NCBI GenBank assembly: GCA_051294375.1
Contig: CM119266.1
Coordinates: 11,093,212-11,157,211 of the forward strand
DNA from: Paraspadella gotoi
Taxonomy: Eukaryota; Chaetognatha
Length of the DNA stretch: 64,000 nt
Direction: 5' to 3'
Shown here: positions 15,376 through 29,878 of the stretch, one piece after another
How the letters are laid out: the number at the start of each line of letters is the position of its first letter
Numbering within the stretch: the stretch's first letter is position 1
The notes under the pieces: generated by a model
The model's database searches: none
Told to the model about the DNA's origin: nothing
The model's input: only the letters and a program-made list of their open reading frames with translations
Made by a program: the position numbers and the translations under genes

Positions 15376-16112
15376 GTTGGGGGTGGACGCTTGGGCGAGA
15401 AGCTCTAGAATGAGAAGGGCTCGATGTGCACATGTGCTCGATTTGGAAGACTTAAGAGGCAAAAGGTTTATTTGAGAGATTCTTGGAGAGTTTATGTTAT
15501 GTCTTCATTTTGAAGAGATTCTCTCAGGGTTTGTGAGGGGAAATTAGCTTTACCTTTGTCAATTTCAAACAGTAGGTTACGTATCCTGTAGTTCCAAACA
15601 AGGTCTTTGGCCTTTGACCAGTTTTTTTTGTCAGTTTTGATTTTTGACCTCTTTCTCTCTCTCCCTCTCTATTTAAGAGTTCTTCTTTGTTCCTTTTTTT
15701 AGTTCAATTAAGTCGAAATATTTGCCAAAAAAAGGTTTCTGTTATGCACTTAATGAAAATATACTCGTATATGACAATTCTTCTGGTGAATGCCATGCCT
15801 TTAAAAGGATTCCTAACATATTTTAACGATTTCAGGAATGATGTTAAGCTTTTTAAAGTTACAAAAAACCTTTCCAGTCAACATGACATTGTACAATGTA
15901 CAACGACAAGAACAAAAAAAAAAAAGCTGAAAGAAGCAAAGTACATCCCTTCAACTCCACTCTTCAAATTCACTCTATCTCCCTTCACTCCCTTCCTCCC
16001 CTGCGACGCCCATTACTTTGAAAAGGTAAGAGACAAAGGTCTCCAAAGAGAAAAAAGACTCTCGACAAGAAATCTGAAATTCTAAAATCGAAATGAAGAA
16101 TTCAAACGCGGA
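15376..16112. other. Unique DNA
   Basis: No recognised gene. A 132-residue open frame (15687-16085, +) is free of simple repeat but matches no family I know and has no supporting start or splice context. A 15-base palindrome TTGTACAATGTACAA lies near 15890. Confidence 0.4.
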
Positions 16113-16203
16113 GAGATGGAGGGGGGGAGGAGAGGGGGAGAGAGAGGGGGTGGAACGAAGACGGGAGAGGGGGGTGGTAGAAAAGGGGCGAGGGGGAGGA
16201 TTA
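16113..16203 (+). other. G-rich, quadruplex-prone stretch
   Basis: Many runs of three to seven G with A-containing loops, at the start of a long purine-rich zone. Confidence 0.5.
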
Positions 16204-16311
16204 GTTGAATGAGGAAAGCTTGAAATAAAAAAAAAAAAAAAGAGCGAAAGGGCGATAGAGTTTCTTCGAATTCTCGAGCTGGTTTTAAGATTTTCTTTTT
16301 TTTTATTCAGC

Positions 16312-16355
16312 CGTCGTCGTCGTTTTCGTCATCGTCGTCGTCGTCGTCGTCGTTC
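16312..16355. repeat. (GTC)n trinucleotide repeat
   Basis: GTC units with TTC and ATC interruptions. Confidence 0.92.
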
Positions 16356-18750
<2,395 letters not shown>

Positions 18751-19020
18751 CGGAGTTGAGAAGAAGTTGGAAGGAAGAAGTTAGAATAGTTGAACTGAAA
18801 TTTGAACCATAAAAATCAGAAAGCAAAGTATTGTTATTTTAAAACCATTAAAGTCAATAAAAAGAGTTCGATTTTGGACCGCTGAATAACGAGTTGCCCA
18901 AAAACCAAAACAAGATCACACCCTGTTCGCAAAAACAAAATCTTAATAATCTTTTTTAAAACAATCAAATTTGGAAGCGAAAATAAAAGACGGGGTCCCT
19001 AGAAAATAAACTACAAAGCA
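18751..19020. other. Unique AT-rich spacer
   Basis: No gene seen. Confidence 0.5.
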
Positions 19021-19218
19021 AGTCTCTCTCTCTCTTCCTCTCTCTCTCTTCTCGATCTCTCTCTCTCTTCTTTTGCTTCTCTTCCCCCTTCTTCCTTCTC
19101 TCCCTCAATCTCGTCCTCCGCCTCTACCTCTCCTCTCTCTCGTCCCTCTCTTGGCATCCTCCTCTGTCCCCTCTCTCCTCTCCGTCTCTCTCTCTTCTCC
19201 GCCTCTGCTCTCTCTCTC
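19021..19218. repeat. Degenerate CT-rich tract
   Basis: About 200 bases of pyrimidine-rich sequence with CT runs broken by CCTC, GTC and TTC. The Arg/Glu open frame on the minus strand is spurious. Confidence 0.85.
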
Positions 19219-19407
19219 GCGTGCGCAAGTGGCAAACGAGGTAATCTAAAAAGGGAATCACGTAATCGAGAAAATCAATAAATACCGTAATCAAATCTCT
19301 TTCTCCGCCCTTTTTTCATGCCTTCTCTCTCGATACGTGACGAGTATTTTTATGGTGAGGATAAGTAAAAAAATAGAGACAGGGGGGGGGAATTCCAGAG
19401 TTAGAGA

Positions 19408-19446
<39 letters not shown>

Positions 19447-20400
19447 GAAGTGGGGACTTATTTGCGCGTGTTATGATGTCGGAGAGGTTTAATTTTTCAT
19501 CCGCCGGAACACGACGTTATCGTGGCGCCGGCCAGAAGAATAAATAAGTTGAGGGCTGGGGGGCGGTGACTTTGTCTTTTGTTTGAGTTTAAAAATTTGG
19601 AGAGGGCGTTTTCGGCGACATCGCCTCCATTACTTTATTTCTTAGACTAAATACAGTTTTTATTCAGTTTGTTTACATTGAGCCGTTCCGTCCGCTCGGT
19701 TCTCACCGCCGACTCGAGAGAAAATAATTACTCTCCGAAGTTAATTATTACTTTGATATAAATCAAGAATACTCATTACGTGGTTGATTATTCTCGAGAT
19801 AAAAACTATCTTATCTGTCAAGATTATTTTTTCCTGACGACGAGCAAAGCCGAGAGAAAACTATTTTTATCTCTCCTTTCTCTCTTTCTCTTCTCTCCAC
19901 GAAGTAAATAAGATTTATGGATTTTCAATGACATTAATTAAAAAAAGCTTTTAACACAATTACATGTTTTTTTTAAACGTGTTATATTCTGTTGATTTAA
20001 TAATAACATATAGAGAATTGGCCGATTTCAATTGGCGGAGATTTAAAAGGTTTGACGAGCTCGAAAAAAAAAAGAGAAAGAGAGAGAGAGGGAGAGACTG
20101 AGACAGAGACAAAAAATAAGGAGAAAAGTTGGTTTGGGCTCGAACCTCGAAAATCCGCTTACCGACGTTTCGCCTCCTAATCTTATAACGACAGATCTCG
20201 GCAACGCCCTTTGATGGCGGTGACGTGGAGAATGGGGGCCGGGGTGGCGTGAGGGGGTGATAGAGTGGAGAGGGAGTGGCGTAGGGACATTGAAATAAAA
20301 ATAAGGGTTATGGCGCAAATCTTCGATGGCGCAGAGAAGATGTGACGGAAAGAGATGAAGACAGTTGCAAATTTAACTACAGCAGAGAGTGCTAAATAAC
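19219..20400. other. Unique DNA with paired GATA words
   Basis: No gene seen. A GA tract lies at 19411-19443. AGATAA at 19797-19802 faces TTATCT at 19811-19816, a pair of inverted GATA-factor core sites. The 91-residue minus open frame at 20043-20318 is not recognised. Confidence 0.45.
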
Positions 20401-20577
20401 NNNNNNNNNNNNNNNNNNNNNNNNNNNNNNNNNNNNNNNNNNNNNNNNNNNNNNNNNNNNNNNNNNNNNNNNNNNNNNNNNNNNNNNNNNNNNNNNNNNN
20501 NNNNNNNNNNNNNNNNNNNNNNNNNNNNNNNNNNNNNNNNNNNNNNNNNNNNNNNNNNNNNNNNNNNNNNNNNNNNN
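20401..20577. other. Assembly gap, 177 N
   Basis: The right flank is a GA tract (20578-20599). Confidence 0.99.
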
Positions 20578-20751
20578 GAGAGAGAGAGAGAGAGAGAGAA
20601 AGTCGAAATGGAAAGTGAAAATCTTTGGCGCGTGAAATCGAAGTCGACGCGAAATTTGAGAAAAGATTTCAAACTGGAACAATTGGAAATTTTCGACGCG
20701 ACTCGAGTTGTGAAACTTTGAATGGAGATTAAAGGCGACGGAGGGAAGCAG

Positions 20752-20775
20752 TCACGTGATCCCTTGATATATAAG
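20752..20775 (+). promoter_or_regulatory. E-box plus TATA-like pair
   Basis: The palindrome TCACGTGA at 20752-20759 is followed nine bases later by TATATAAG at 20768-20775. The spacing would suit an upstream bHLH site next to a TATA box, with a start site near 20800. No coding sequence follows before the gap at 21095, so the call is weak. Confidence 0.2.
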
Positions 20776-21094
20776 TTTGGAAAGTGGAAAATTAAGTAAG
20801 TCTATGAGGATATATTTGTATTATTCTCAATAGGATTCTACATCTAAATAAAATTCAAGCCAATTTTTGGACTTCTTACAATGTAAAGATTAATAAAATT
20901 AATTTTTCAAGTCCTGATAATACAATTTTCAATGTATGTAAAGCATAAAGTATTATTGAGCGATTTCGTTTTTAATGGAGGAGAAATCAAGGAGGAAATC
21001 GAAGGAGAAAAAAAGGACAAAAGGACAAAAATCCGATGGCTGAGTTCGATTAATCGGATGATAAACGGATCAGACTGAAGAGACAAAAGAGATG
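20776..21094. other. Unique AT-rich DNA
   Basis: No gene seen downstream of the promoter-like words. Confidence 0.5.
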
Positions 21095-21402
21095 NNNNNN
21101 NNNNNNNNNNNNNNNNNNNNNNNNNNNNNNNNNNNNNNNNNNNNNNNNNNNNNNNNNNNNNNNNNNNNNNNNNNNNNNNNNNNNNNNNNNNNNNNNNNNN
21201 NNNNNNNNNNNNNNNNNNNNNNNNNNNNNNNNNNNNNNNNNNNNNNNNNNNNNNNNNNNNNNNNNNNNNNNNNNNNNNNNNNNNNNNNNNNNNNNNNNNN
21301 NNNNNNNNNNNNNNNNNNNNNNNNNNNNNNNNNNNNNNNNNNNNNNNNNNNNNNNNNNNNNNNNNNNNNNNNNNNNNNNNNNNNNNNNNNNNNNNNNNNN
21401 NN
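21095..21402. other. Assembly gap, 308 N
   Basis: Both flanks are mixed-composition sequence. Confidence 0.99.
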
Positions 21403-22002
21403 GGGGCGAAGCGAAAAAGTTGGCCGGAGAAATGATGAATGGAAGATTGGCGAGAATCGGCGCCGGTGCAGTGTCGGCAGTCGGCGTCGGCAGTCGGCGT
21501 CGGCGAGGATTGGACGGCCGTGATACATTCAGGGCGACAGACGAGAGGAAGATTGATACGAGACGGAAAACTGTCGCGGATTCTTTTTGCGTCATCATTC
21601 ATGCCACGATCGGCGCCACAATCGCCGCCACGCCCACGGCACCACATCTCTTCAACGCCAACGAAGACTGCGTCTTTGTTTACCCGAGACGCCAACAAAC
21701 GTTTAACACAATATTGGAATTGTATGTTTTCTAATGTTGTTGCGGAATTTTTTTCTCGTTTTTTAATTTATAATTCTCCAATCTCCTTGGCCAATGTCCA
21801 ATGTCCTTGCTTCACGCATCACAAATCACATGTGAAACTGAGCTACCTATCTCACATCGTAATCTCGATACACCAGGTGAACATTCTTTCACTGTTTTCT
21901 CTCTGCTTTTCACACGAATCTCATCGCTTCATCTCCTGTCATCACAACCGACCATTCGTATCGAATATTTTAGGGGGTAACGCTCTCTCTCTCTCTCTCT
22001 CT
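21403..22002. other. Unique DNA with short GTCGGC repeat
   Basis: A 12-base CAGTCGGCGTCGG-type word repeats about 2.5 times at 21470-21508. The open frames on both strands are GC-driven and I recognise no family. The end is a CT tract entering the next gap. Confidence 0.4.
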
Positions 22003-22087
22003 NNNNNNNNNNNNNNNNNNNNNNNNNNNNNNNNNNNNNNNNNNNNNNNNNNNNNNNNNNNNNNNNNNNNNNNNNNNNNNNNNNNNN
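22003..22087. other. Assembly gap, 85 N
   Basis: Gap inside a CT tract; CT is present on both sides. Confidence 0.99.
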
Positions 22088-22825
22088 TCTCTCTCTCTTC
22101 TTTCTTGTTTTGGTTTCCATCGGGTTGGCCTCTTGTCTCACCCGAGTTTGATATCGACTCTGTCTCTCGCGAGCTGCGAGTTTCTTGTCTTCGAAAGGGT
22201 TGAGGCTCCGATGTTTACGGCTTCGATTCGACACCACGATTTGTTTCGGCCCATTTCTTCTTATCCTTAGCCCCTTCAACAACCCTTTTCTCTTTCCCGC
22301 TCTTCAACACCCCTCTCGCTCGAGCGTACAGCGAACCCGAACCGAGTCAAGAGAAACGGATGTTAACGACGCTACGGAGTGACAGCGCAAATTGGGGCGT
22401 GTTTAGGGGGGCAATGTTCGTTCTGCATTTTATACTGCACGAACAAGATTCGAGTGTCTAGAAGTACATAAAGAACTAAAGTGACGCATGACCTTCCGTT
22501 TTAACAATTTTGTACGATTCGTCTCTCATCAGATAACCGAGTCGCTTAGTTTTCGCTGCGTCTGACATTTTTCTCCAGTTGAGATTTCGATTCAGTCTTA
22601 AATCGCGGACTCGACATTTTAAATATTTTAAAACTTTTTCCTGTTAGGATTTTTAAATAGTTTTAATGAGGGTATTGGGAAATTCAAAAAACGGAAAAAA
22701 TTCTCGTAAACTCGAATCCCAGTTTAATTAACTCAAAATCTCAGACGACTTATTTTTTTTTCTCCTCCCCCTCACGAAGGAAGGTGAACCGTTTCACTCC
22801 CTATCGCTTCCTCCGTTCATGATAC
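22088..22825. other. Unique DNA
   Basis: No gene seen. Confidence 0.5.
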
Positions 22826-22864
22826 NNNNNNNNNNNNNNNNNNNNNNNNNNNNNNNNNNNNNNN
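22826..22864. other. Assembly gap, 39 N
   Basis: The flanking words GATAC and ATACTT resemble each other; the right flank passes into a CT tract. Confidence 0.99.
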
Positions 22865-22869
22865 ATACT

Positions 22870-22871
<2 letters not shown>

Positions 22872-22908
<37 letters not shown>

Positions 22909-22965
22909 TCTCTCTCTCTCTTCTCTCTCTCTTCTCTCTCTCTCTCTCTCTCTCCTCTCTCTCGT
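22872..22965. repeat. (CT)n microsatellite, interrupted
   Basis: CT with TTC/TTCTT interruptions. Confidence 0.95.
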
Positions 22966-23445
22966 TTTTTAATTTCGTTCGCGAACGAAGCCTCGATACG
23001 ATCGGGGATCGAATCGCTCACGCCCTGCGGTGAGAAACAGAGAAACGATTAAAACACAACAGTTTCTCTTTCTCCTTTCACACCCTCGGTTTTTTTTCCG
23101 TGAAAGTGAAACGCGAGAAGAAAGAAAGACAGAGAGGGGGGGAGAGAGGAAGAGACAGAGACAGAGAGGGTGGAGAAATTTAAGTTAAACTTGATAATTT
23201 TTTTTTAAAAATAGCTTTTTTTTAATTTTTCGTGGTAGGTTTTATTTTTTCCTTGCATACGATGTGGAGAAAAATTCTTAATAACATAATATATAATATA
23301 ATATAAATATTATACATTATTCACCCAAACTTTTTTTGAGCCTATTTTACTGAACCCAAATCACTAGAACCGAGCATAAGAATTCACATCTTTCTTACTT
23401 CCTCGATCTCTTAACTCCTATCTGAACGTACCTACCTGGCGCTCT
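22966..23445. other. Unique DNA
   Basis: No gene seen. A purine-rich patch lies at 23118-23175 and a TA-rich patch at 23285-23315. Confidence 0.5.
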
Positions 23446-23477
23446 CTTCTCTTTCTCTCTCTCTATCTCTCTTCTCT

Positions 23478-23513
<36 letters not shown>

Positions 23514-23530
23514 CTCTCTTCTCCTCCCTC
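23446..23530. repeat. CT-rich microsatellite
   Basis: CT with TTC, TAT and GCT interruptions. Confidence 0.9.
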
Positions 23531-23670
23531 TTCGCTCTCACCCTTCCTATCCCCGGCCTCCGTAGCGAAGCGGAGACGTATAAGTTCCAACTTCTTCCTT
23601 CTATTGATTTTTCAGTCATCGCCCCATGTACAACGGCGGGCTGTTGTGTTCGAGAATTATTAAAACACCT

Positions 23671-23732
23671 ACATCTCTCTCTCTCTCTCTCTTCTCTCTC
23701 TCCTCTCTCTATCCTCTCTCTCTCTCTTCTCT

Positions 23733-23764
<32 letters not shown>

Positions 23765-23766
23765 TC
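23671..23766. repeat. (CT)n microsatellite, interrupted
   Basis: CT with TTC and TAT interruptions. It lies about 140 bases after the previous tract and has a similar interruption pattern. Confidence 0.93.
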
Positions 23767-24471
23767 GGATCGGACATCTTCCTTTTTCAATTCTTTGAAA
23801 CAACCGAAGGGACAGTGAGGGTTCTTATGTGCAACATGTGAATTATATGGAAAGGATATTGGGATTGTCGTCGCGTTGACAGGAGAAGGGGAAAGGGGGA
23901 AAAAAAAGGAGAAAGGAGAGGAAGGAAAGGAAAAAGGGATAAAGGAAAAAAAAAGGAAATAGGACGGGGATGATTGATGTGCGCTGTAGTGAGAGAAGAC
24001 GAGATTAGGTGAAAAAAAAGAAATAATAAAAAAAAGGAAAAGAAACTTCGTCAAAAAGACGAAGAAAAAGAAAAAAGAAGAAACTGGAATTTGGCGAAGA
24101 CTTTGGAACGAATTTCCGGGATAAACAGTTTACAGACTCACATTAATTCTAACTATTCATAGAGCTCGCAATTAGATTTTCTGGTTATTAGGACCTAATA
24201 ATAGTAAATAACCGGGTTTTCTTCAAATTGGTTCTGTGAATATCGAAAATTTTGTTAAAAAGTATTTATAGAGAATTTTTTTTCACAGTCATTGTGACAG
24301 TCACAGTCTCCTTCACATTTTACAAACTGATCGTCCACGCCCGCCAGCGCCCCAACCCCCCCCACTCATAATCAAAGCGCCAAACGTTCGTCTGATTTCC
24401 CGACGAACGAAAAGGAGATGAATCCGACGCTGCGATCGATCATCGACGGACAATTGCAATATGCAAATGTA

Positions 24472-24472
<1 letters not shown>
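23767..24472. other. Unique DNA
   Basis: No gene seen. Positions 23880-24080 are purine-rich on the + strand. Confidence 0.5.
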
Positions 24473-24518
<46 letters not shown>

Positions 24519-24519
24519 C
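24473..24519. repeat. (GA)n microsatellite
   Basis: GA with one AAAG interruption. Confidence 0.95.
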
Positions 24520-24599
24520 CGTTGGTTTTCCCTCCCTTCTTCTACGACGGGGCGAACTACGAACGCTCGGGAATGAGGGTAAATCTGGGGGAAATGATT

Positions 24600-24870
24600 G
24601 ATGAAGGAAAAGCCCCGAGTCGGGGGCCGATTCATCAAGGAGGCGCGCCGGCAACCGCGCCGGGTAGGCCGACGCCGACGCCGGCGCCGTGGACCGGCGC
24701 TGTTGCCCTCGGAAACCGCGCGCGTTGGAAGTCGAGTTAACGAGTTTCGCCTTTCCCTCAAAACCGTGTCGAGGCCCGCCAAAGGAACCCGCCTGCCGAA
24801 TCAGCCAGGCGAATAAGCCTGCCGGGTTTAATCGCTTAAATCGCCTGAACGGAATGTATACGCCTGTCGC
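24600..24870. promoter_or_regulatory. CpG-rich island
   Basis: GC- and CpG-dense sequence in an AT-rich neighbourhood, with GCGCGCC, GCCGGCGCCG and CGCGCG words. Its right part repeats GCCTG/CGCCTG words (24790-24865). Open frames exist on both strands but none is recognised. It could be a promoter or first-exon region, or only a local GC peak. Confidence 0.25.
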
Positions 24871-26638
24871 ATTCGCGTCCCCGATTTCTTCAAAGGGAAC
24901 AAGATTTGGATCACATCGAGAAATTCGATACAAGTTCTTAGAAGCTGGAATAAAAAATACACAGTGATTGAATTAAGCTAGACAACAGGAATTGATTTTG
25001 TAAAAATGTTTTCATTTTTTAGACAAGAAAAAGAAACAGTTGGTCTCATATTGCAATTGTCTTTCATTCGTTTGGGATAAGGAATAAAGACGAATAAGAT
25101 GAGCCAAAAATTTGAAAAGAATATTTAAATTTGAGAAAAGAACTAGTAAAAGTTTAACCAAAAACTCGGGTTATACAGCTGATTTTCATTGCTGATTCAG
25201 TTTTTCTATGATTTTCAATAAATCGAATTGCAAGGCGTTTTTAAATCAAACGTGATTCTGCAAGAAAAATAAACTCAATTTTCAAATAAATTTTAAAAAA
25301 ATCTTAAAAGTTTCAAGATGAGGAAAAGAAAGGAAAAAAAATGAAGGCAGAGAAGGTTATGAAAGAATCGAAGCGTGAGGTTGAGGCAAAAAAAAAAATG
25401 TGAGACGAGAGAAGATCTGGGGAGAAGACAGAGAGTGAGACGGTGAAAGGTGTTTCGCGCCAAAGGTGTGACAATCTCAGTGACGTTTTCTGGCGACGTC
25501 GCGGCGTCCTCTGCCAAGTGACCCTCGACGCGACCCAAGGTCGAACAAAACCAGCGAACTTGGAATCCAGAGCCAAATGGGAAAAAAAAATCTCGAATGG
25601 AACGAGGGAGAATGAGAGGGGAGAGGGAGAGAGATGGAGAGCGAGATGAGAAAAAAGGGTTAAAGGAAGGGGAGAGATGAAATGAGGACAGAGAAAAGAG
25701 TCAGTCAAAATTTGGTCGAGGGCAAAGAAACGAATGACCCGTGACTGTGAGATGAGATGAGGTCAAACTGAAGGGGGGAAAAAACTTGGATATAATTTTG
25801 ACCGAAGAGAGAGACTATTTTTTTTTCAATCTTCATATTTTTTTAAGTTTAAAAGTGTTTAAAATCGATTTTGTATTATTCGTTTAATTATTCGACTTTT
25901 TAAGGAATAATTTTCAAAATAAATTTTCGAAGGAAACTAATATGTGGAAGAGATTTACCTGGAAATTATGCACGCACTTTCAAAAAAAAAAATATTCGAA
26001 GGGCATCCGAAAAAAACTCGTTACAGGGCAAAGTATATGAAAAAATCTTTCTGCCTTCGCATTCGTTTTCCTATCTCATTTAAATGTTAGGGGAAATTTC
26101 TTTTTTTTAATCGAGTTATGAATAATTCAACGGAGGACGGTCGTGAGACGTTTTTTTACCCCGTAAATTTAAGTATTTACTGACATTAAACGTCATGAAA
26201 TGTCATAAAAAGTCATGAAACTTTCATTCGAGGCTAAGATTTTTTTTTTTTAAATGATTTTTTTTTCAGGCTCGAAAAGATTTGTAGTAAAATAAGAAAG
26301 AAAGAATTTCTCGCGGCAAATCCCTTAACATATATATTTAAGAATCAAAGGACACTTAAATAACACTTAAATTAGCTAATGTCTTATCACTGATGACTTA
26401 TCACGAGTCGATTATCGCCTGTTACACCCGCAAAAGGCACTTTAAAAAATTATAAATTTCGAAATAAAAAATAATTGACGCTTCACAAATTGCATCTCTC
26501 ACCTCTCGCATCTCAAATGTGACGAGGCGAGTCACAAATCGGGCATCACAAATCTCAAAGCCTCACATCGCGCATTTCGAATCACAGCAGCTCGTCGACC
26601 TCGTTACGTCGCTTGTATAATCATCCTTAATCGCTTTA
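24871..26638. other. Unique AT-rich DNA
   Basis: No gene seen in about 1.8 kb. Three GTCATRAAA-type words lie in tandem at about 26191-26222. A patch rich in TCACAAAT words lies at 26480-26600. Confidence 0.5.

Positions 26639-26671
<33 letters not shown>
26639..26671. repeat. (CT)n microsatellite
   Basis: Perfect CT, about 32 bases. Confidence 0.95.
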
Positions 26672-26677
<6 letters not shown>

Positions 26678-26809
26678 ATAATCTCTTTATTTCTTCGAAC
26701 GCGCGAATCTTTAAAAATGTTAATGAGAGAAAAAACCGCGCGGAGTTTGAAAAAATAAAAGATGCAAGAGAGAGAAAGAAAGGGTGAGGAAATTACGGCG
26801 TGGAGGTAG

Positions 26810-26975
26810 AGTTGCGAGGTAAGTTGAGAGTTTTTTTTAAGGGAAGCTTAGCGGCGCCGCGGAGCGAGAGAGAGGCGAGGCGTGCGCGGGCCCCCGGAGT
26901 ACGGCCGGCCGACTGCGGCGCCGGTTTAGGAAGGTGAGGCGCGCGCGCGCGAAGAAGACGGCGGGTAAGTTAGAG
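26810..26975 (+). promoter_or_regulatory. CpG island with two strong 5' splice-site matches
   Basis: Dense GC/CpG sequence (GCGGCGCCGCGG, CCGGCCGGCCG, GCGCGCGCGCG) surrounded by AT-rich DNA. Two near-perfect donor sites lie on the + strand: GAG|GTAAGTTGAG near 26818 and GCGG|GTAAGTTAG near 26964. This is what a CpG-rich promoter with alternative non-coding first exons would look like. No downstream acceptor or coding exon can be assigned, because a gap opens at 27228. Confidence 0.35.
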
Positions 26976-27227
26976 GACGAGTTCGAGGTTAATCATCTCG
27001 CTCCTTTCTCACTTTCTACCTGCAGAGAAAAAAAATTCATTCTGTCTCTCTCTATCTCTCTGTCTCTCATTCTCTTAGACTTTCTCTCTCGCTCCTCATT
27101 TTGCATTAAAGGGAAAAAAAGGGTCCAAAAAAAAGGGATGACCAGGAAGATAAAGGAGGACAAAGAGGACCTACAGAGTTGAACCCATCAAAGACTCTGA
27201 CCTCATAATTCAAATGGACTTTCAACA

Positions 27228-27368
27228 NNNNNNNNNNNNNNNNNNNNNNNNNNNNNNNNNNNNNNNNNNNNNNNNNNNNNNNNNNNNNNNNNNNNNNNNN
27301 NNNNNNNNNNNNNNNNNNNNNNNNNNNNNNNNNNNNNNNNNNNNNNNNNNNNNNNNNNNNNNNNNNNN
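27228..27368. other. Assembly gap, 141 N
   Basis: Both flanks are unique sequence; the right flank is G-rich. Confidence 0.99.
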
Positions 27369-27555
27369 GGAAGGAAGGGTGTGGGACGGGGTGGTTATAA
27401 AGGGTGGTTAAGTAGAGAGACGGTTCAAAGTGATATGGTGGTTTGAAAGAGAAGGGTGGTTCCTTAATGCGAATATTGATGGACCAAACGAGCAATTCTC
27501 CCTTCAAACTTACGACTCTTTCCATCTTCTTTCTCGATTTTTCTCGATTTTCTAC

Positions 27556-27580
27556 GCATTTTCTCTCCCTTTTCTCTCTC

Positions 27581-27636
<56 letters not shown>

Positions 27637-27665
27637 CTCTTCTCTCTCTCTCTTCTCTCTCTCCC
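27556..27665. repeat. (CT)n microsatellite, interrupted
   Basis: CT with CCT and TTC interruptions. The Ser/Leu open frames crossing it are spurious. Confidence 0.93.
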
Positions 27666-27822
27666 TCCTTAACTCACCTTCCGATTCAACCATCGTCCGA
27701 TGCGTTTCTCCCCTTAAGAAAAAAAACCTAATATCCCCGCTACAAACCTTCGCTTAGTTCCTATCATTTTTCCCGTGATAAGCGTTGCCGAGTTACGAAT
27801 CCAAGAGCGCGTCCGTTTACTT

Positions 27823-27836
27823 GTTCTCTCTCTCCT

Positions 27837-27877
<41 letters not shown>

Positions 27878-27912
27878 TCTCTCCTCTTCTCTCTCTCTCT
27901 CTTCTCTCTCGC
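27823..27912. repeat. (CT)n microsatellite, interrupted
   Basis: CT with TTC, CAT and CCT interruptions. Confidence 0.93.
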
Positions 27913-28385
27913 GTCATATTTAGATGTTGCTTCGTCGGCCCCAGCGGATGCGACCTTCATAACAGGTGCATAACAGGTGCATAACGGGCGAAGGATTCAT
28001 GGCGCTCGAAAGACCCGAGGAAGAGGAAACGTCTTAAATCAGAGGAAGAGTCTTTGAAATGATGGGACCGTCGCTCGTCGTCGTTGTTGTCGCTGTTGTC
28101 GTTGTTGTCGTCGTCTTTCTTGCCGTTATCGTCTTACTTGAAGTCGAGGTGATATTCTTCCATATCGTCGTTTGTTTTATCAATATTATTATTTGCAATG
28201 GTAATTTCTAATTTAAAAACACTATGTTTTTCATCCTTTCTACATCCGTTCTACTCGCATTGTTTTTCTTGACATGGTCATCGTCGCTGTCGTCGTCGTT
28301 TTCGTCGTCGCGTTCGTCGCTGGCGTCGACGGCGAAGTCATTCTTATTTATTTCCTGCTCGGGGACATAAACAAGGTAACTCCAG
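27913..28385. other. Unique DNA with GTC triplets and an 11-bp duplicate
   Basis: An 11-base unit, AACAGGTGCAT, is repeated in tandem at about 27961-27984. GTC/GTT triplet tracts lie at 28069-28125 and 28272-28325. The Val/Ala-rich open frame from 28274 is a triplet translation. Confidence 0.6.
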
Positions 28386-29017
28386 NNNNNNNNNNNNNNN
28401 NNNNNNNNNNNNNNNNNNNNNNNNNNNNNNNNNNNNNNNNNNNNNNNNNNNNNNNNNNNNNNNNNNNNNNNNNNNNNNNNNNNNNNNNNNNNNNNNNNNN
28501 NNNNNNNNNNNNNNNNNNNNNNNNNNNNNNNNNNNNNNNNNNNNNNNNNNNNNNNNNNNNNNNNNNNNNNNNNNNNNNNNNNNNNNNNNNNNNNNNNNNN
28601 NNNNNNNNNNNNNNNNNNNNNNNNNNNNNNNNNNNNNNNNNNNNNNNNNNNNNNNNNNNNNNNNNNNNNNNNNNNNNNNNNNNNNNNNNNNNNNNNNNNN
28701 NNNNNNNNNNNNNNNNNNNNNNNNNNNNNNNNNNNNNNNNNNNNNNNNNNNNNNNNNNNNNNNNNNNNNNNNNNNNNNNNNNNNNNNNNNNNNNNNNNNN
28801 NNNNNNNNNNNNNNNNNNNNNNNNNNNNNNNNNNNNNNNNNNNNNNNNNNNNNNNNNNNNNNNNNNNNNNNNNNNNNNNNNNNNNNNNNNNNNNNNNNNN
28901 NNNNNNNNNNNNNNNNNNNNNNNNNNNNNNNNNNNNNNNNNNNNNNNNNNNNNNNNNNNNNNNNNNNNNNNNNNNNNNNNNNNNNNNNNNNNNNNNNNNN
29001 NNNNNNNNNNNNNNNNN
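28386..29017. other. Assembly gap, 632 N
   Basis: The left flank carries AGGTAAC just before the gap; the right flank is A-rich. Confidence 0.99.
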
Positions 29018-29422
29018 AAAACAAGAAAAGATACGAGTCAGAGAGGGAGTGGCGAAAGAGAGGGAGTGGAAATGGCGACCGCGAATTCGGAAGCCGCTCG
29101 AAAATGGGCCAACAGTCGAGAAACAGTGCGATTGAGCTCACGAAAAAATTCCGGAAAAAGTTTGGAAACATTGGTGTTTAAGCGACAGTTTAAGAACTAA
29201 AAAAATACAGCGCCTACCAAGTTAATTACTTAGGTTTTTTGATATCACTTAAAAGTAAATAAACAATCGCTTAAATTTGTAAAAAAACTTATTTTTATTT
29301 ATCAGTTAATACTGAATAAGATAACAAACTAACGGATGTGCTTGCAATTCTTTCACAAAAACAATATTATGAAAAATAGCGTCTGCTTTTCTTTTCGCGA
29401 GAGTGGATAAAAGAAATGTCCG
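29018..29422. other. Unique island between gaps
   Basis: No gene seen. A short open frame near 29020-29200 on the + strand is hydrophilic and unrecognised. Confidence 0.4.
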
Positions 29423-29878
29423 NNNNNNNNNNNNNNNNNNNNNNNNNNNNNNNNNNNNNNNNNNNNNNNNNNNNNNNNNNNNNNNNNNNNNNNNNNNNNN
29501 NNNNNNNNNNNNNNNNNNNNNNNNNNNNNNNNNNNNNNNNNNNNNNNNNNNNNNNNNNNNNNNNNNNNNNNNNNNNNNNNNNNNNNNNNNNNNNNNNNNN
29601 NNNNNNNNNNNNNNNNNNNNNNNNNNNNNNNNNNNNNNNNNNNNNNNNNNNNNNNNNNNNNNNNNNNNNNNNNNNNNNNNNNNNNNNNNNNNNNNNNNNN
29701 NNNNNNNNNNNNNNNNNNNNNNNNNNNNNNNNNNNNNNNNNNNNNNNNNNNNNNNNNNNNNNNNNNNNNNNNNNNNNNNNNNNNNNNNNNNNNNNNNNNN
29801 NNNNNNNNNNNNNNNNNNNNNNNNNNNNNNNNNNNNNNNNNNNNNNNNNNNNNNNNNNNNNNNNNNNNNNNNNNNNNN
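29423..29878. other. Assembly gap, 456 N
   Basis: Unique sequence on both sides. Confidence 0.99.
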
